DNA of 64,000 bases from Podospora pseudocomata (lineage: Eukaryota; Ascomycota; Sordariomycetes; Sordariales; Podosporaceae), in contig NC_085889.1 of the NCBI RefSeq assembly GCF_035222375.1, forward strand, positions 2,108,001 through 2,172,000, read 5' to 3'. The position numbers were made by a program, and so were the translations under genes. Positions within the stretch are counted from its first letter, which is position 1; each line of letters starts with the position of its first letter. This document shows, piece after piece, positions 46,443-58,988 of this stretch. Below the pieces are notes generated by a model. It saw nothing but the letters and a program-made list of their open reading frames with translations, ran no database searches and was not told where the DNA came from.

Positions 46443-49400
46443 ATGGCGGCCATTTCGCCAAACGGCGCCCCTGGCGGTGAGGCCATTCTGGCGAGAATTC
46501 ACGAAGCCCTCAAGGTCGTACACAGCCCATATTCTGCGAACCAGGCACGACAAGAAGCCCAATCGTTCCTCGAGGAAGTGAAGACGCTCGGCGACGCCCC
46601 ATCCCACGGATACAACCTCGCCTTCGACAGGTCACAAGCTCCAATTGTCCGCCACTACGGCCTGTCCCTCCTCGAGCACGCCGTGAAGCACAAGTGGTCG
46701 GAATACAGCATCGAGCACCAAGCCTACCTACGCAACTGGGTCTTGCAGCTGTCCGAGTCCGTCTCGAGAGAAGACCCGTCATATCTAAGAAACAAAACTG
46801 CCCAGTTGTGGGTAGAGATAGCCAAGAGATGCTGGGCTGTGGAGTGGATGGACATGGACGAGCTGCTTGTTCGCCTCTGGAGAGTCCCAGAATCCCCAGT
46901 TCACAAGCAATTTGTCCTACAGATCTTGGAAACACTGTCCGAGGAAATCTTCAACGGGGACGATTCGGTTGTAGCCCTCCGCGAAGGAGCACTCAGCAAG
47001 GCTTGCGTCGAAATATTCACCCCTGCTGCCGTCCTGACCGAAGCCTTTCCCAACCGCCAGGTGGGCCCGAATGTACGGTTTGAAGAGGAAGGGTGGCTCA
47101 GTAGGATTACACAGTTCGTCACCGACTGCCTCAACAGCGGGGCGGTCGAGCAAAACGAGGATGCTGCGGCCTGTGTCGTGAAAGCCCTCAAGGTTCTCGC
47201 TTCAGTCGTGGCCTGGGCTGTTCCCAAAGCAGTCAATGCGGTTGGCAGTCGCCCCGTTCTATGTCGCTGCCTTGCGACTCCCAATGTTTCTGTACAAAAG
47301 GTCAGAGTCCTCTTCTCAAGTGCTCTGTGTGTGTTTTGTACTTTCGCTAACACGTCACAAGGCTGCACTCGAGGCCCTCCATGCGCTCTACAACCGTACA
47401 ATGTTCACCGATGAGGACTTTATCGATCTTGTTGTGCCAATGTATGGCGAAGACGTGGTGGATTTGTTCAAGCGGCTCTTCGAGTGGTCTACTGTTGACG
47501 CCCAGGATATCGACGATGACAAGTATACGTTCGCCAAGAAGTTCTCCGAGGCAAGCCTGCACCCCCGGGTCACTATTAGACTGCATCCGTGATGCTAATA
47601 GGGGATACAGACAGTATGTTCGCTGGCCAACTACCTGGACCGGAAGTTTGCGGCCATCCCTCCTCAAGTAAACGTGCAGGGGTTTTTCCAACTCCTTATG
47701 TTGGTTGTGAAGAGTCAAAGTCTCGTCGTTTCGATCCCCGTCATGGTGAGTTGGACTCGTCTTTTGAGCCATCGCACTCTGGGGCCGGCGGCTTCGAATA
47801 TGCCATTCATCCCAGATCTTCTTGAGTTGTGCAGCAGCCGTCTCATACGGTATGAGAACCTGCCAGAGGATACCGATGATCCAACATATGTATTGCTTCT
47901 CGAGGACACAGACACGCTTCCCGAGCGACATGCTTTCCTCGGGAATTATCGTCGTTACAGTTGCCAGGTCATTGAAAGCATCGTCAATCTTCGATTGTCC
48001 GATGCCTTCTCACATATCCTTAGAAAGGCAGAGGCTGCCTTCCGGACACTCTACGACGGGCAATCGCCTCTCAATGGTAAGCTTCAACTGGTGTCATAAT
48101 TGTTCCGTATGCTGTGTTTCTACGACTGACATTACTTGCAGCTGCAAACTACTCCAAAAGCTCAGTTCCTGTGTTGACAGTGGATACACACGCTACTGTC
48201 ATCGAAACAGCACTTAGGGGGTATATCAAGTGGAGGTCTTCACGTAACTCGACTCCAGAGGAGGTGAGTGGTCCTCGTCATTACCAGCTAGTAGGTGCGA
48301 TTTAAGCTAACCTGCCTGAAACAAAAGGAGCAAAAGGTCGCGGGCATCGAGGACCACTTTGAGAAATGGTGTGGGCAGCTCTTGGAAATGAAATTCGAGG
48401 TACAGATTCCGCTTCTGGTCTTATGTAATGGAAAGCCTATGCTCACATCTCACTAGGACCCTCTGATCAGGAAGCGTGTTCTCCAGCTTCTTGTGGCCTT
48501 TTCTACGACTGCTCTTGACTCTAACCCGGGCTTCATGTTGAGAGTGCTTGAGCACATCTTGATGACTTGGCCAGCTTTGCAGCCCGACCATAAGCTCCTC
48601 AATGATGCTATTCGAGATTTGCAAAACGAAAGCATGATTGAGCTGCAGCGGCTCGCCTCCAAGATGCCCGACCACTTATTAGTAAGGCTTCTCCTGTTCC
48701 GTATCCGGGGACACAGGCGACTGATTCATCATCCAGGATGTGTACGACCAACTGGAAGCCAAGATCAAAGAGATGATAGCATCTGGTACTCTGGATGAGA
48801 AGCGCCAGATTGCATACCAGAGTTTTCTTTTCATCATCATGTGAGTCCTCCAATATTCAGTCTGCTCGGATTGTAGCAAGTAGCTTACTCATTCAAGTCA
48901 CCGTTCCACTCGAATCGACCCAGGTGTGCGCCTACAGAGACTATCGTCTTTCATTGAGCCTGTGAGGAACCAGTGGAAAGATGAGTCACTCAAACAAGCA
49001 CTCAGCTCGTATGATGGGTTCTGCCAGCTACTCGGCCTGGACAGGGCGCAAAGGTACTTGGCCCAGCGCCGCATTCACGAGGTTGCCGACTGGGGTGCGG
49101 CAGATCTCGACGCCGAGGGCCTTGCTCTCCAGGTGGAGTTGGAGCAAAGACAGACGGTGAGTGTCTCCGGCGCTGTTGTGCTCTTTCCCCAGCTAACCAG
49201 TCGTCCCAGATGCTGCCCCTGCGGATGACCAAATCATTCTTAACTTACTCCGTCGAAAAACTGGAGAAGAACTCGCCCCCCTATCAAGCATCATGTGCTC
49301 TTTGGCAGGACAGCTTCCCGCTTATTCTCCCAGAGTTGCTCAAGTTCTTGAGGTATGCACCTGTTGCCCCGATGGAGTTGATAGCGCAACGTCCTTTTGC

Positions 49401-50831
49401 TGACCTTGATCCAGTTATGCACATGCGTCTCACAATCCAAAGAACTGGAGCCAGCTGCCGGTAGAGATGCAATCGGTCGCCACCCGTGTCCTGACCGATC
49501 GCTTTTGGCAAGCCGGTATCTCTGAAGGGAGTAAGGATGACTTCTATGCGCGGGTCCTTGGCAAAAAGAGCACGCTCGAGGGCCTGGCCTCAACTATTCG
49601 TGGCTCTGTCCGGTTCGTGCGGGAGACGTGCTATGCTATCATATATTGCATGAGTCGGCTCGACATGCAGTTCTATGGCTTCCTCGAGCTCCCAGGACCA
49701 CTTGCCAACGCACTGTTTGCAGACTCGTTCTGTTTGTCAGCGCACCAGATCATCAACTTGCTGAATCTGGTCAGGTACCTGGTTGACCACTGTCCAGTAG
49801 AGCTCCGAGAACACTTCCTGCCCCCCATTCTCGCTACCTGTTTTGAGCAGATGGATACCAAGATCACATCAGAATGGGATAAGTTGGGTCAGCGAGAGGC
49901 TGTACAGGCTGGCGGAGAAGAGTTGACGGAGGAGATGAAGGCTGAGAGTATCCTCCGGCAACTCACATATTCCGCCGTGTTGATGGTAGCCGATGTTCTT
50001 GACCCATCCCGAATCTGTAAGTTCTGACGAGCTGACCCGAGCCCTTTGCCATCTTCCTATGCTAACCAGGATCCAGCTAGTCCCGTAAGCAAGGTAGAAG
50101 ACGGAACGCCTGAGAAGAAGCTTCCTTCTCTCCGCAAATTTTGCTTGATGAACTCGGCCATTGCGGTTCCACTATTGGTTTTCTGCAGCCATGCCATCAA
50201 GATGCACGACGGACGATGCTGCGGAGTGGTACTGCGCGTTTTCAAGTCCATCGTGCCCGAGTTCCACCGTACGGACCAACCTAAGGCCCATAAGGAGGGT
50301 GGAAGCACAGCGCCTTTGGATGACGGCTTCCCAATTCCAGAGGAGAGTGCCAGGGAGATTCGCGAATTCATCTCTGCTGAAGTTTTGAAGGCCGGCATTA
50401 CAGCGCTCCACGATCCATATTTTGTCGACTCCCAAAAGGATATTGGATCTCTGATTGCGCATATTCTTGCGCACTATGCCTCCCTGACGCCATCTCCACG
50501 GAACATTCTTGTGCAGTTGCCGGGAATCAGGGAGGACCAGGTTGATCAGACAATTCGCTACGTTTCTGGACCAGGCGTGCATTCGAGGCAGCAGCGAGCC
50601 ATGGTGTTGGACCTGCTTCGAGATCTCAAGGGCGTGAGCATCTCCGAGATGGGCAAACTCAACAAGAGCCTAGGTACCCCGTCGCGAAGCAACAAGTCCA
50701 AGCGGAGCAAGATGGCTCAAGAGTTCATGACTCCAGTGGACATAACACGTGGTGGAAATCCCAGTGACGGAACCGGAAGAGGCAAGACACCCGATCTGGA
50801 AGGGGTAGCGGGCATGTTCGATGAGCCTTAG
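46443..50831 (+). CDS. MSN5: Exportin Msn5/exportin-5 family karyopherin
   Basis: Msn5 exports phosphorylated transcription factors and some RNA cargo with Ran-GTP; the animal relative exports pre-miRNA. Eleven exons: 46443..47300, 47362..47550, 47611..48076, 48142..48263, 48328..48399, 48457..48681, 48737..48840, 48898..49156, 49210..49352, 49415..50016 and 50077..50831, giving 1264 aa, close to yeast Msn5. The protein is a stack of HEAT repeats; the N-terminal importin-beta/exportin-1-like part (residues about 1-300) includes [30 protein letters not shown] and [15 protein letters not shown] late block (residues 730-1000) includes [29 protein letters not shown]. The tail is basic and disordered. 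The second intron is GC-AG. It has the most introns of any gene here. The start MAAISPNG fits homologues. Confidence 0.94.
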
Positions 50832-52041
50832 GAATTGTGTTCGATATTGCCTTCGTTCTGTTACGGTCGTTTACAGTGATTGCGTTGCGAAGAGTGAGGT
50901 GAAAACGAGCAGTGCCTAGACGATAGTCTTGTGATTTTGCATTGATCTGGAGAGGGAAGGAATCAGCACAAGTATTGGTTAGCAAGCATTAGGTAGTTGT
51001 AAAGACAGCGTATTGAGGATAGCACAACGTTGAATACAAGTACTGTTAATACCGGGCATTGAAATGTCTGGCAGTTGGACTTTGAATCAGAAGCACAATC
51101 GATGCTGTCAGTTATGATGAGGGGTTACTGTGTATGTGAATGTAGGTGGTACTAATGGCATTGCTCCGGCCTAGTGCTTGTGCAGGGGATGGGTGGGTGT
51201 TTCGGGTGATCACGTTGCCGATGACTGGTCTGGTTGGACCAAGCCCCTCAGTCATGACACTGTCTACCTATCACGATGCTCGGGCACGACACTTTTTCTT
51301 TCAACTTGGTTTATGCTGTTATAATATACCATTTTGAACCTCGGCAACAATCGCCACGGAGCTCGCCGCTCTCTCAAAGAAACAGCCCGGACATAGACAA
51401 CCCCGCCGTTGGCAGGATTGCCAAGTCTTGGGGTAGCTCAGCCCTATTCGCAGTCTATGAGGAGAAGGAATTATCACTTCAGTTAACCGCGTTGCCGAAT
51501 CAACCTTCACGGTTCGGAGGTTTGCGACCTTCGACAACTCTCGACAAGAAATAGGGGGTTAGAAAAGGGGCGATTGCCCCACAAATCGTTATATCCGCCC
51601 ACCTCCCGAACCTCTTACACAGCTCACACCGCATCCACCGCATATTCTTACCCATCTTTCCAGCCAACGAGAAACGAACTGGGTCCAGTAAACCCAATCC
51701 CAGGTCGCCATAGCCTGTGGTCACGGATCGAGTATTGCTTCTTCCTCTGGCAAATGTTTGGAAACACTCTTACTTGCAGCACAGTCTAGTTGATCGCCCG
51801 CCAAGTGTATGTAATGCGTTTCATGCCGGCATAGGGAACCGAAAGAGGACATCTACAACGATACAACTCTGGCCGCTCCCCCAAGACAGGCCTTTGGCTG
51901 GATCCCGAGGCAGATCCATATAGCTTTGCAGATCCGGTTCTGGCCCCGAAGGTTTGGGCTTGCTTTCTTTCTTCCACGCGAGCCACTTGTCCGGTTGGGG
52001 CTTTGTGAGAAACTGTTGTGCAAAGAGATCGACTGCTCAAG
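50832..52041. other. 1.2-kb intergenic region
   Basis: Lies between MSN5 and the Zn2Cys6 gene and should hold the MSN5 3' end and the factor's promoter. Frames of 60-90 codons show no family. No RNA gene seen. Confidence 0.5.
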
Positions 52042-54110
52042 ATGGTGTATCTGGGTAGACCCTCCAAGGGTTGTCAGATGTGTAGGACCAGGAGGATAAA
52101 GGTACTCGACCTCCTGACGTGATACAGACGATGATTTACGAGAACATCGATGGCTAATTACAACAGTGCGACGAAACAAAGCCAACATGCAACCAGTGTG
52201 CCAAGGCCCGTCGACAGTGTCCGGGATACAGAGACGAATTTGATCTTCTACTTCGAAACGAAAACCAGGCGGCAGCCAGGAGGGCACTGAAAGCCAACAC
52301 CGCCGCTGCTTCATCCAGCAGCAGCAGCAGCAAGAAAGCCACTGCTTCCAACAAGAACGCACAACCGCACCCCCGGCAGCAGGCATTACAACTCTCTAGA
52401 TCCCAGACAGCAGCACTCACCAACTCTCTCAGCATCCCAATTGAAGACCTCGCCACTTGTCATTTCCTATCTAATTTTGTTCTGGTCCCGCCGCAAGAAC
52501 AACACTCGGCAAGAGGGTACAATCACTTTCTGCTTCCCTTGCTGCAGCAGTACTCGAACGGCACGAACAGAGAAGAAATCACGCACCTCCAGCACGCATT
52601 CAACGCCTGTGCTTTGGCTTCACTGGGTGAGAGATATGGAGCCCCCAGCCCCGGCCGCGGGCGTGGGCGTTTAACAACAGGAAAAGAAAAGGAGACGCTC
52701 CTTCGAAAGGGGGCTGAAGAATACACGCTTGCTCTGATGGCCACAAATGCGGCTCTGAGGGATCCAGTTCGGTGTAAAGAGGATGGAACCCTGGCAGCTG
52801 TTTTGTTGCTGGGCATGTTTGAGGTATGTCTGAGCCGCCGCTTGTTTTGCAGTCATTTGTGGAAAAGGGCTTACCTCTCTGATCTTTCAGAACATCACCG
52901 CCAGACAAGACACCGGGTCAGCCTGGGGTTCCCACGTCGAGGGAGCAGTCCAGCTCGTCAAGGCCCGAGGGAAGAAACAGCTCAAGTCAAAGCTGGGGGT
53001 GCAGTTATTTGTCGTTGTACGGTCACAGCTAGTATGTGTCATTCTTTCGGTTTCGTTGCTCTCTTCCATGCTTTTGGGCTGACACGTTGTAGATCATCCA
53101 CAACTTCATCACTGCCACACCCCTCCCCATGGGGGTTTCATGGTGGTTAAACGAGGACGCAAACTCGGATCCAACTGCCAACGCGTGCGAGCGACTCAAC
53201 CTCTTGACGGCCGAACTGAGAAGCGAGGCGTACGGCTTCTTCTCCAGCCCACTATCGTTCTCCTCCTCGCCAGCATCCATCGCCGCGGTCGAAGAGTTCC
53301 TCGCTCGAGCTCGAGCCCTCGATGCCGAGGCTGTCGAGTGGTTCGCCACTTTACCCCGGGCCTGGCAAATCGAATCCATCCCGTATTCGTCATCCGGCAA
53401 CGAGAATATTTTCCCTGGTGTTGTGCATGTGTACCCGGATATGTGGACCGCAGCCATCTTCAACCTCGCACGTGCTACTCGAATGGTGCTCATGTCGATC
53501 ATCGTGCGGTGTGCCGCGTTTTTGGTCCGGCCGGGAGACTATCGGACCACGGCAGAGTATGCCTTTGCCGCGAGGACGGCAAGTAGTGTGGTGAGTGAAG
53601 TGATTGCGAGTGTTCCATATCATCTTGGGCATCTCCCGCCACGGAAAGACAAGAGGGGGAATCCAATAGAAAACAGTCTTAATGGTAGAGGGTTGGGGGG
53701 GTATTTCTTGACGTGGCCATTGGCGTGTGTCGTTACTCACGATCATGTAACTGATGCTCGTAAGTCACTATCCCGCTATGTTTAGAGAGAAGGAAGCTGC
53801 TGATCAAAGAAAATACAGAACGGGAATATGTGCGGGGACGGTTGAGGTATATCGGGGATGAGCATGGGATCAAGTATGCGAGGGTGCTGTTTGGGGTTTG
53901 TGGATCCTCCCGCGTTGAGCTTCATTAGACGCCAGACGCTAACAGGCATAATAGGTTAACCTCAGGCTTCCGAGTATGCTTATCTTTAAGGATGGAAAGC
54001 TTGCCGCTGCGGCGGCTGCAAGTAAAATCCCGGGGGCGAACAGTGTTGGGGGTTCGGCCGGTGCTGTCATGCGTGCGGCGGGTCTCACGAGTAGACTCAG
54101 ATCGGTGTGA
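52042..54110 (+). CDS. Zn2Cys6 fungal transcription factor
   Basis: Six exons, 52042..52101, 52167..52823, 52891..53031, 53093..53759, 53819..53895 and 53955..54110, give 585 aa. The binuclear zinc cluster straddles the first intron: CQMCRTRRIK from exon 1, then C at the start of exon 2 and CNQCAKARRQC, which fits Cx2Cx6CxnCx2Cx6C. A basic linker and a Ser run (CAG/AGC repeats near 52310) follow. The middle homology region has THLQHAFNACALASLGERY, LLLGMFENITARQDTGSAWGSHVEGAVQLVKARG and RVLFGVNLRLPSMLIF, typical of the large DUF3468-type family of filamentous fungi. Targets are unknown and no metabolic cluster lies next to it. The fifth splice uses a weak GTTTGT donor but restores the conserved VNLRLPSM block. 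Confidence 0.92.
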
Positions 54111-54286
54111 GGAGGCAAGGAGGGGATAGCCACAGCTTGTGTCTTTGGAGTTTTGTATGAATTGAATACCCTGGTGTACAAGTAATCCTGGTCCATCATG
54201 GAATAGTCATAAGTCATTGAGATGTTTTCTTTTCATTTGGTCTCTAATCAAACCAACCAAGCTTCAAAGGAAACGAAAACCCCCGT
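54111..54286. other. Short convergent 3' region
   Basis: About 176 bp between convergent stop codons of the transcription factor and the small membrane protein; little room for two separate 3' ends, so the transcripts may overlap. Confidence 0.5.
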
Positions 54287-54753
54287 TTAGTCACTGCCGA
54301 TCTTGGGACTCTTTTGTTTTGTGAGGAAGTTTCTATCTCCTTGATTAGCAAGCCTCGAGAGAAGTTGTATGAATCACGACATACCTCTTGCGCTTCGAGG
54401 TATCAACTGCATTCCCGCTCAGATCCCATGCCTTGACAAACCAGCTCTGTGTCGCATCCAGGTACGACTCGTCCTTGACATTTTTGACACTGACACGAAG
54501 ACCGTCCTTGGTGAAGACCATGTTTTTGTCGCCCATCTGCTTCTCGGCTTGGTCCTTGATCTTCATGACAGAAACGTAAATCTGATAGCCAACCCAGGCC
54601 ATTACGCCCAGTACTGCCAGGACGATAAACAAGGGGATGAGTTGCCTGTTGGGCTTGGTTAGTTGGAAGCTTGTGGCCCAAGAGTCTGGGTAAGTCAAAC
54701 CTAGCTGCTGATGGTGGCGGCGGAGGAGGCGCCTTTGTCTTTCCCCAAGCCAT
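54287..54753 (-). CDS. Small single-span membrane protein, unknown function
   Basis: Preferred model complement(54287..54332, 54385..54645, 54701..54753), 119 aa. Exon 1 gives MAWGKTKAPPPPPPSAA; exon 2 opens RQLIPLFIVLAVLGVMAWVGYQIYVS, one strong membrane span after a Pro-rich cytosolic start, then a soluble part MGDKNMVFTKDGLRVSVKNVKDESYLDATQSWFVKAWDLSG. The first intron has a CTAACC branch site and CAACAG end. The last intron has a good GTATGT donor and CTAAT branch; if kept, the protein ends nine codons later after RYVVIHTTSLEAC and is 117 aa. I recall similar short proteins annotated hypothetical in related fungi but cannot name a family. The topology suggests an ER or other endomembrane protein; that is inference. 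Confidence 0.78.
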
Positions 54754-56014
54754 GGTGATGATGATGATGATGACGAAAATGTACAGAGTCGAGGCGTGGT
54801 CGCTTTCTGGAATCTAGGTAGGTGGGATGTCGGCTTTTTCTAGTAGGTTTGATCTAAAGACACACGAGAGAAAAAGAGGTGATCGTAATTCAATGACAGG
54901 TCTTGTCCAACAAGGCAGACCGTCTGGACAGTGTCAGGCGGTACCTAGTTGTATTGTCGGGTCTTTGGTCACGGTGCATGGACAGATGTGGCGGGATGTT
55001 GCTGCATGACAGCTTATTGTCCTCTATTTCAGTCCCCTACTGCCTCTTTCGCAGGACCGTTGCAGAGCCCTGAGCCATTTTAACCACTTGCCGATTGCCC
55101 TCCAAGCTTGGACAACCGGTTATCCATGTCGGCCATGCATTGCAGCAGAAAAGAATTCTATGTAGCTGAACCCAAATGCTGGTTGGTGGCCTCGCAGAGG
55201 TGCCGTGTTGTCCGGCTTGTCTCTGTTAGCGCAGCTCCAGCCTCGGGAGATGACGCACCCTGGTGGGGTGAGTGATCTACCCGGCGGGTACCTCATCAAT
55301 GGAGGGGGAACTTGCGAAGCCCCACGGCTAATCGCATGCGTTTATCGAGGTTCTTGATAAGCATGTACCGGACAGCATGCAGCATGCAGCCAGAAGGGTT
55401 ACCTTCTTCATAAAGCTGCTGCACGTCAGTTCCAGGTTTCTGGCACCAGATGCACCGGTCGAGGTTGCCCACAAAATAGAGGTCTCCTACACCACACTGC
55501 CCATAATTCACTGAGGATAGAGCAATAGTTGATCACCATACCTAACCCTGACGATGGAAAGTGGACTGATGCATCCCTAGGCTGGCTTGTGTTCTTGGCC
55601 CAAGCTCCCGTTCAAAATCCCCACATTTTTTACTGCTTCCCTGCCAAGAGCCTTTCCATTGTCTGTGGCTGGTGCTTCCCTCGCCTCACCGCACACTGAG
55701 ACGTTGAGGCCAGTCTGTCCCGTCAACCCGCAACCCCTCGCTGCCACAGTTGCTCAAGGTTCAGGCGACAGCTGTCCCGACCGACATAACCCTGAGACAC
55801 CAGCCCAGGGAGCTCTGCTCCACTAGCCACCACGCCTCACGACTGACGTCCGTCAGTCAACCGCCATTCTTGCCATCTTGCCAGGTTGCGCAAATCACCA
55901 AACTTTGCTCAAAATCGGCCGCCCTGTTATTACCGTGCTGAGGCTGCACGCACTGCTCGCGCCTTGATCATCACGACACCTCGCTTTCTTCAGCCGACAC
56001 CTGTCCAGCACAGC
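54754..56014. promoter_or_regulatory. Divergent intergenic region, small membrane protein (-) and SEC24 (+)
   Basis: About 1.26 kb between divergent starts. A (GAT)n run flanks the small gene's ATG near 54754-54775. A 71-codon minus frame at 55296-55511 has three Cys in GDLYF..CIWC-like order but no known family. GCATGC-containing 8-nt copies lie near 55375-55390. Long CT-rich leader precedes SEC24. Confidence 0.45.
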
Positions 56015-58988
56015 ATGTCTGGTGCTTCCAACGACGGCTACGGCCAATACCCGCCCCAGCAGCCCGGCGACCACCAGCAGCAACCTCCATATCCCGACCA
56101 AGCCTACGATAACGCTGCCCCCGTCGCCCCAGGTCACGCCGCCGATCACGGCAGAAAAAAGAAGAGACAATATGCCGCCAGCGCTTTCGACGTCGGCGTG
56201 GGGGGTAATGTTGTAGCGGGAGGGCAGCCCGTCCCAGGGGCAGCTCCATATGGAGCTCCAGCTGCTGTTCCAGCTTATGGAGGTTATCCCGCGCAACCAG
56301 AGGTCCAGCCAGCCGCCTATGGCGCTCAACCTGCCCAGCCATACGGTCAGCCCGCTGCTGTCGGCGGTTACCAGGCTCCGGATCCCTACTATCCCTCGGC
56401 CGGAGCTGTCCCGGCTCCTGGCGGCGTTGCCGGTCTGACTGCCGGTTTCCAGGGCATGAACCTGGGTGCTGGTGCTCCCGGCGGTATTCCACAACAGCAA
56501 CCGCAACAGCTCCCCCCTCAGGCGAGAGCTGGTCCTTTGAATCAGCTTTACCCGACTGATCTCCTCAACCAGCCATTCAATGTGTCTGAATTGGACCTCC
56601 CTCCACCCCCCATCATCCTGCCTCCCAACGTAGGTCTTTTGTATCCGGAATCTACCACCTCCGGACATGCTAACAAATCTCGCAGGCGAGCGTCACCCCA
56701 TCCCCAGATGCGAACTGCCTTCCCAAGTACGTGCGATCCACGCTCAATGCCGTTCCAACGACCCACAGCCTCCTCAAGAAGAGCAAACTTCCCTTTTCGC
56801 TGGTGATCCAACCCTATGCCGCCCTCCACGATCTCGATGACCCCGTCCCTGTGGTCCAAGACCAAGTCATCTCCCGCTGCCGGAGATGCAGATCCTACAT
56901 CAACCCCTTCGTGACCTTCTTGGATCACGGCCACCGGTGGAGATGCAACATGTGCAACCTCACCAACGACGTTCCCCAGGCCTTTGACTGGGATGCTGCT
57001 GCGCAGAAGAGTGTGGACCGGTGGCAACGGCACGAGCTCAACCACGCCGTGGTTGAGTTCGTTGCTCCTCAGGAGTACATGGTCAGACCACCCCAACCGC
57101 TGGTCTACCTGTTTTTGTTTGATGTCAGCTACGCTTCCGTCTCTAGCGGTCTCCTGGCCACGGCAGCCCGCACTATTGAGGCCAGCCTCGACAGAATACC
57201 GAACGCTGACCGCCGTACCCGTCTCGGCTTTATGGCTGTCGATTCGAGCCTGTATTACTTTTCGGTCCCCAAAGACACGGACGAGAATGGCGAAACAAGC
57301 ATGCTCGTGGTTAGCGATCTTGACGAGCCCTTCCTCCCGGTTCCCGGCGAGCTGTTGGTTCCCCTGACCGAGTCCCGCCAGAGTATCGAAAACTTCCTCA
57401 CCAAACTTCCCAAGATGTTTGAGCATAATCAGGATAATGGCTCTTGCATGGGCTCTGCTCTACGTGCAGGAGACAAACTGATCTCTCCCTTGGGTGGCAA
57501 GCTTGTCGTTTTGAGCGCATCACTGCCTAATGTCGGACACGGAAAGCTCACAATGAGAGAGGACAAGAAGCTTCTGGGCACTTCTAAGGAAGGCTCTCTG
57601 CTTCAGACTGCCGCGACGTTTTACAAGTCCTTTGCGGTGGAGTGTTCCAAGAACCAGGTGTCGATTGACATGTTCCTCTTCTCATCGCAATATCAGGATG
57701 TGGCTTCTCTGAGCAATCTCCCGAGATATACGGGTGGTCAGACGTGGTTTTATCCTGGGTGGAACGCTGGGCGTGCCGAGGATGCTATCAAGTTTGCCTC
57801 TGAATTCAGGGACTATCTGTCTTCGGAGATTGGGTTGGAAGCTGTCCTTCGCGTGCGTGCTACTACCGGCTTGCGCATGAGTACGTTTTATGGCAACTTT
57901 TTCACCCGAAGCTCCGACTTGTGTGCTTTCCCAGCATTCCCTCGCGACCAGTGCTATGTGGTGGAGGTGGCGATTGATGAGAATTTGACCAAGGATGTTG
58001 TTTGCATGCAGACGGCCGTCTTGCACACGACTTGCAACGGCGAGCGCCGCATCCGCGTCATGACGCTTGCTCTGCCCACCACGACCAACCTTGCCGATGT
58101 GTACGCTTCGGCCGACCAGGCCGCCATCACGACATACTACACGCACAAGGCTGTTGAAAGGGCATTGGGCAGCGGTTTGGATTCGGCGAGAGATCTTCTC
58201 CAGAAAACAATCACGGACCTTTTACAGACGTTCAAGAAAGAGCTGGCAGGCGGCAGCATGGGCGGTGGACTCCAGTTCCCATCCAACTTGCGAGGCCTTC
58301 CAGCATTGTTCCTCGGCTTGATGAAGCATGTTGGTCTGAGGAAGTCGGCCCAGATTCCATCGGATTTGAGGTCGGCTGCTCTGTGCCTTCTTTCCACTCT
58401 TCCGGTTCCTCTTTTGATGCAGTACATCTACCCCCGGCTGTACTCTCTTCACGATATGCCTGACAATGCCGGTATTCCGGACCCCGAAACAAGTCAAATC
58501 GTGCTCCCGCCCCCTCTCAACTTGTCATCAGAAAAGTTTGTTCCCTACGGTCTGTATCTAATTGACGACGGGCAAACACAATTCCTGTGGGTGGGTCGCG
58601 AAGCGGTGCCTCAGCTTCTTGTTGATGTGTTTGATGTTGCGGACCGGACGCAGCTCCAGGTTGGCAAGGCCACACTCAAAGAGCTGGACAATGACTTCAA
58701 TGAGCGGGTCCGGGCTGTCATTCAGAAGAGTCGAGACCACAAGTCCAAGGGCGTGGGAAGCATCATCGTCCCGCACCTCTACATTGTTCGGGAGGATGGC
58801 GAGCCTAGCTTGAAGCTATGGGCTCAGACATTGCTGGTGGAGGACCGGGCGGACCAAGGACTGAGCTACGTACAATGGATGGGCTCCTTGAGAGAAAAGG
58901 TAAGTTCCTAGCAAGACAATGAGGAGCATGGGCTCCAGCCAGTGCGACAGGCTTCATTGCTAACGCCGGAGTCCAGGTTGTTCAATAA
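56015..58988 (+). CDS. SEC24: COPII coat cargo adaptor Sec24
   Basis: Sec24 pairs with Sec23 in the inner COPII coat and selects cargo for export from the ER. Exons 56015..56629, 56686..58899 and 58977..58988 give 946 aa. The N-terminal 200 residues are Pro/Gln/Gly-rich and disordered; [14 protein letters not shown] opens the conserved tail of this region. Then come the [21 protein letters not shown]-like entry (here [12 protein letters not shown]), the zinc finger [11 protein letters not shown] and CNMC, the trunk ([22 protein letters not shown]), the beta-barrel, the helical and the gelsolin-like domains ([19 protein letters not shown]). Length agrees with yeast Sec24. The last exon is 12 nt coding VVQ and stop; if its intron is kept the end is VSS and stop. 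Upstream Met codons were rejected because the family start is [17 protein letters not shown]. Confidence 0.96.

Noticed and set aside
55296-55511. 71-codon Cys-containing minus frame
   Set aside because: No signal peptide and no known Cys pattern; may be chance or a fragment, not supportable.
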